A DNA stretch of 7,021 nt from JACNLN01 sp964626495 (GTDB lineage: Bacteria; Fidelibacterota; Marinisomatia; Marinisomatales; CAZVFT01), in NCBI GenBank assembly GCA_964626495.1, contig CAZVFT010000105.1, forward strand, positions 1 through 7,021, written 5' to 3'. Below, piece by piece: positions 5,971 through 7,021 of the stretch (positions are counted from its first letter, which is position 1; each line of letters starts with the position of its first letter). Under the pieces are notes generated by a model. The model was given only the letters and a program-made list of their open reading frames with translations. It was not told the origin of the DNA and did not search any database. Both the position numbers and the translations under genes were made by a program.

Positions 5971-6560
5971 AAAAATCCTCCAGCGTAGCATAAATCAGCA
6001 ATGATATGAAGTACGTTATGGATAGTCCAAATGACGATGATTGAACTAAGGGCGAAGGTAATTAGATTTCCAGAGAAATATATCAAAACAGCAGTGGACA
6101 CCCACAACCGAGGTTCCCGATAAAGTGATTTTAGATTTTCACCAACCATACTGAACAAAGTATAGGCTGAAACACTCACGAGAACGGCACATTCCAAAGA
6201 GGAAGTAAAGTTGTCAAATCGAAGTGGATCTTCCAGAAATAGCTTGACAATGATCCATATCAGAGTAAATAATGGTATACTTATGAGTAGGCCAGTTTTT
6301 ACTGCCTTAATTTTTTGCCAGTAGGAAAAAATTATAATGAGGAAGGTGTATTCAACTAAAGTGTATATGTGGAATACCATCATATTGCTTTTTCCGGTAA
6401 AGGCAATATGTGTACTAACCATAGCTACTGAAAAGGAGATTATAAGAAAACCCATAAGAATCTTTAGCTCTCTTGTAAGCAATTTGTAGGAAAGTATGCC
6501 TGTGATAACCGGTATTAGACTCACTACTAGTGCTAATTTAACATAAAGCGGTACTGCCAC
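5952..6560 (-). CDS. Seven-helix integral membrane protein, putative sensor partner of the kinase
   Basis: This 202-residue protein is almost entirely hydrophobic. Seven likely membrane helices are at about 8-26, 33-55, 60-81, 86-108, 120-139, 153-174 and 176-198, ending in a cytoplasmic-type 'LRRR' tail. From memory, 'FHIYTLVEY' (63-71), 'FTSSLE' (118-123) and 'VLIYFSGNLITF' (158-169) match an uncharacterised membrane family common in Bacteroidota, often next to sensor kinases; no function is established. Polar residues lie within helices: His51, His64, Glu70, Glu123, Asn165, His181 and His185. The histidines could in principle bind a metal or haem, but that is speculative. The start is GTG at 6560, with an AGGA site 5 nt upstream that overlaps the stop of the preceding gene. 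The 3' end overlaps the kinase gene by 19 nt, so the two are almost surely co-translated. I infer that it supplies the membrane sensing module the one-helix kinase lacks. Confidence 0.8.
   Translation of the reverse strand: MAVPLYVKLALVVSLIPVITGILSYKLLTRELKILMGFLIISFSVAMVSTHIAFTGKSNMMVFHIYTLVEYTFLIIIFSYWQKIKAVKTGLLISIPLFTLIWIIVKLFLEDPLRFDNFTSSLECAVLVSVSAYTLFSMVGENLKSLYREPRLWVSTAVLIYFSGNLITFALSSIIVIWTIHNVLHIIADLCYAGGFLCLRRR
5976..5981 (-). promoter_or_regulatory. Ribosome binding site deciding the kinase start
   Basis: On the minus strand this reads GGAGGA, 5 nt before the ATG at 5970 and inside the end of the upstream 7TM gene. It lies downstream of the alternative ATG at 5991, so it supports the shorter, 412-residue kinase. 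Confidence 0.75.
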
Positions 6561-6565
6561 TTACA

Positions 6566-6569
6566 TCCT
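6566..6569 (-). promoter_or_regulatory. Ribosome binding site of the 7TM gene, overlapping the previous stop codon
   Basis: AGGA on the minus strand lies 5 nt before the GTG start at 6560. Its first two bases belong to the TAG stop (6568-6570) of the small upstream gene. This arrangement suggests translational coupling and supports GTG as the real start. The ATG inside this stretch is followed directly by TAA and cannot be the start. Confidence 0.55.
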
Positions 6570-6882
6570 AACTATTTAACTCATTATCTTTCCCACAAAA
6601 TGGTGGACAAGGAATTTGCCTTTGTGCAATCACACCCCTGATTATGTCATTTTCATCAGCGTCTGCCCCCACCAGAACAAGCTGAGGTGTGTCATCATCT
6701 TCCTTTCCATAATAAATGCGGATTCCAGCGCACCCGTCTTGGTCGATAATACGTTGAAGTGTATCTTTTCCGAAGAATCCCGCTTTTATAGCTTCTGCGC
6801 CTGCACTTTCCCGGTAATTACGGGTTAGTTTAGCAGCATCTTCAAGGGTAATTGAATGATCTTCTCTTCCTGTAAATGCCAT
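6568..6882 (-). CDS. Small conserved protein with C-terminal CPPxCG motif, function unknown
   Basis: This is a 104-residue soluble protein, first gene of the signalling operon. An N-terminal helical part, 'ITLEDAAKLTRNYRESAGAE' (11-30), leads to 'KAGFFGKDTLQRII' (33-46), then a strand 'GCAGIRIYYG' (50-59), an acidic loop, a hydrophobic strand 'QLVLVGADADENDI' (67-80), and the tail 'CPPFCG' (92-97). The three cysteines are Cys51, Cys92 and Cys96. The Cys-Pro-Pro-x-Cys pair could be a metal ligand or redox pair. The pattern resembles an uncharacterised family I recall from Bacteroidota, often near a 7TM protein and a sensor kinase, but no function is known to me. There is no signal peptide, so it is probably cytoplasmic. 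The ATG is well supported by AAGGAGGT 5 nt upstream. Only 7 nt separate its stop from the 7TM gene, so co-transcription is very likely. Confidence 0.85.
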   Translation of the reverse strand: MAFTGREDHSITLEDAAKLTRNYRESAGAEAIKAGFFGKDTLQRIIDQDGCAGIRIYYGKEDDDTPQLVLVGADADENDIIRGVIAQRQIPCPPFCGKDNELNS

Positions 6883-6887
6883 GATTT

Positions 6888-6895
6888 ACCTCCTT
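6888..6895 (-). promoter_or_regulatory. Strong ribosome binding site of the CPPxCG protein gene
   Basis: AAGGAGGT on the minus strand, 5 nt before the ATG at 6882, is a perfect eight-base Shine-Dalgarno sequence and the strongest in the window. It suggests that the small protein is made in excess over the weakly initiated GTG membrane protein downstream. Confidence 0.85.
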
Positions 6896-6932
6896 TTTTA
6901 GGGTTTTTACTTTAAATAGAAAACTTAAAAGT

Positions 6933-6955
6933 GAGAGTATATGATATATGCTCTC
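6933..6955. promoter_or_regulatory. Near-perfect 23-bp palindrome upstream of the signalling operon (candidate operator)
   Basis: The left arm, GAGAGTATAT (6933-6942), pairs with the right arm, ATATGCTCTC (6946-6955), over ten positions with a single T-G wobble and a 3-nt centre, GAT. Alternatively, GTGAGAG (6931-6937) pairs with CTCTCAC (6955-6961). It lies 50 bp upstream of the first start codon of the operon. No T-tract follows it on either strand, so an operator is more likely than a terminator. It could be the site of the NarL-type regulator, giving autoregulation; that is inference. No convincing -35/-10 was found beside it. Confidence 0.5.
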
Positions 6956-7021
6956 TCTCACCCCCTGTAATTTTCCATACTTAAAACAAGTTTATTCATT
7001 TTATATATTTAGACACTAGTG

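Overview
The window is a moderately AT-rich bacterial chromosomal segment in which every supportable gene lies on the minus strand, so transcription runs from high to low coordinates. No rRNA, tRNA, CRISPR array or transposase gene was seen. Several genes have strong GGAGG-type Shine-Dalgarno sites. The family content suggests the Bacteroidota or a neighbouring phylum of the FCB group: a 7TM 'HIYTLVEY / LIYFSGNL' membrane protein, a small 'CPPxCG' protein, and intergenic short tandem repeats. The good Shine-Dalgarno sites fit a deep-branching FCB lineage better than Bacteroidia. The taxonomic placement is an inference from recalled family patterns.

Right end (about 7021 to 3610): this is the most interesting part, a compact signalling locus. 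A 104-residue protein with a C-terminal CPPFCG motif (6568-6882) is followed after 7 nt by a seven-helix membrane protein with a GTG start (5952-6560). That gene overlaps by 19 nt a PAS-containing HisKA_3-type sensor kinase (4732-5970). After a 438-bp repeat-rich gap comes a NarL/FixJ-type response regulator with a TTG start (3610-4293). A near-perfect 23-bp palindrome (6933-6955) lies 50 bp upstream of the first gene. The simplest model is a split sensor: the membrane protein, and perhaps the cysteine-bearing small protein, detect a signal and control the kinase, which phosphorylates the LuxR-type regulator.

Middle (about 3609 to 2514): a 543-bp non-coding stretch carries three GACGTA motifs spaced exactly 23 bp apart plus one inverted copy. 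Nearer the next gene it has a leader with two mutually exclusive hairpins. That gene is a stand-alone CheY-like receiver (2659-3066). Downstream of it is a period-8 repeat.

Left end (2513 to 1): a staphylococcal-nuclease-like reading frame that has lost its N-terminal catalytic half (1821-2513, probably a pseudogene), an apparently silent 337-bp gap, a DUF362 protein with a twin-arginine-like N-terminus (479-1483), and the 5' part of an RraB-family gene cut by the window edge (1-306). These left-hand genes show no obvious functional link to the signalling locus.

The intergenic regions are full of small palindromes and degenerate short tandem repeats (periods 7, 8 and 23) and one MITE-like inverted-repeat element. 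No promoter or intrinsic terminator could be assigned with confidence.
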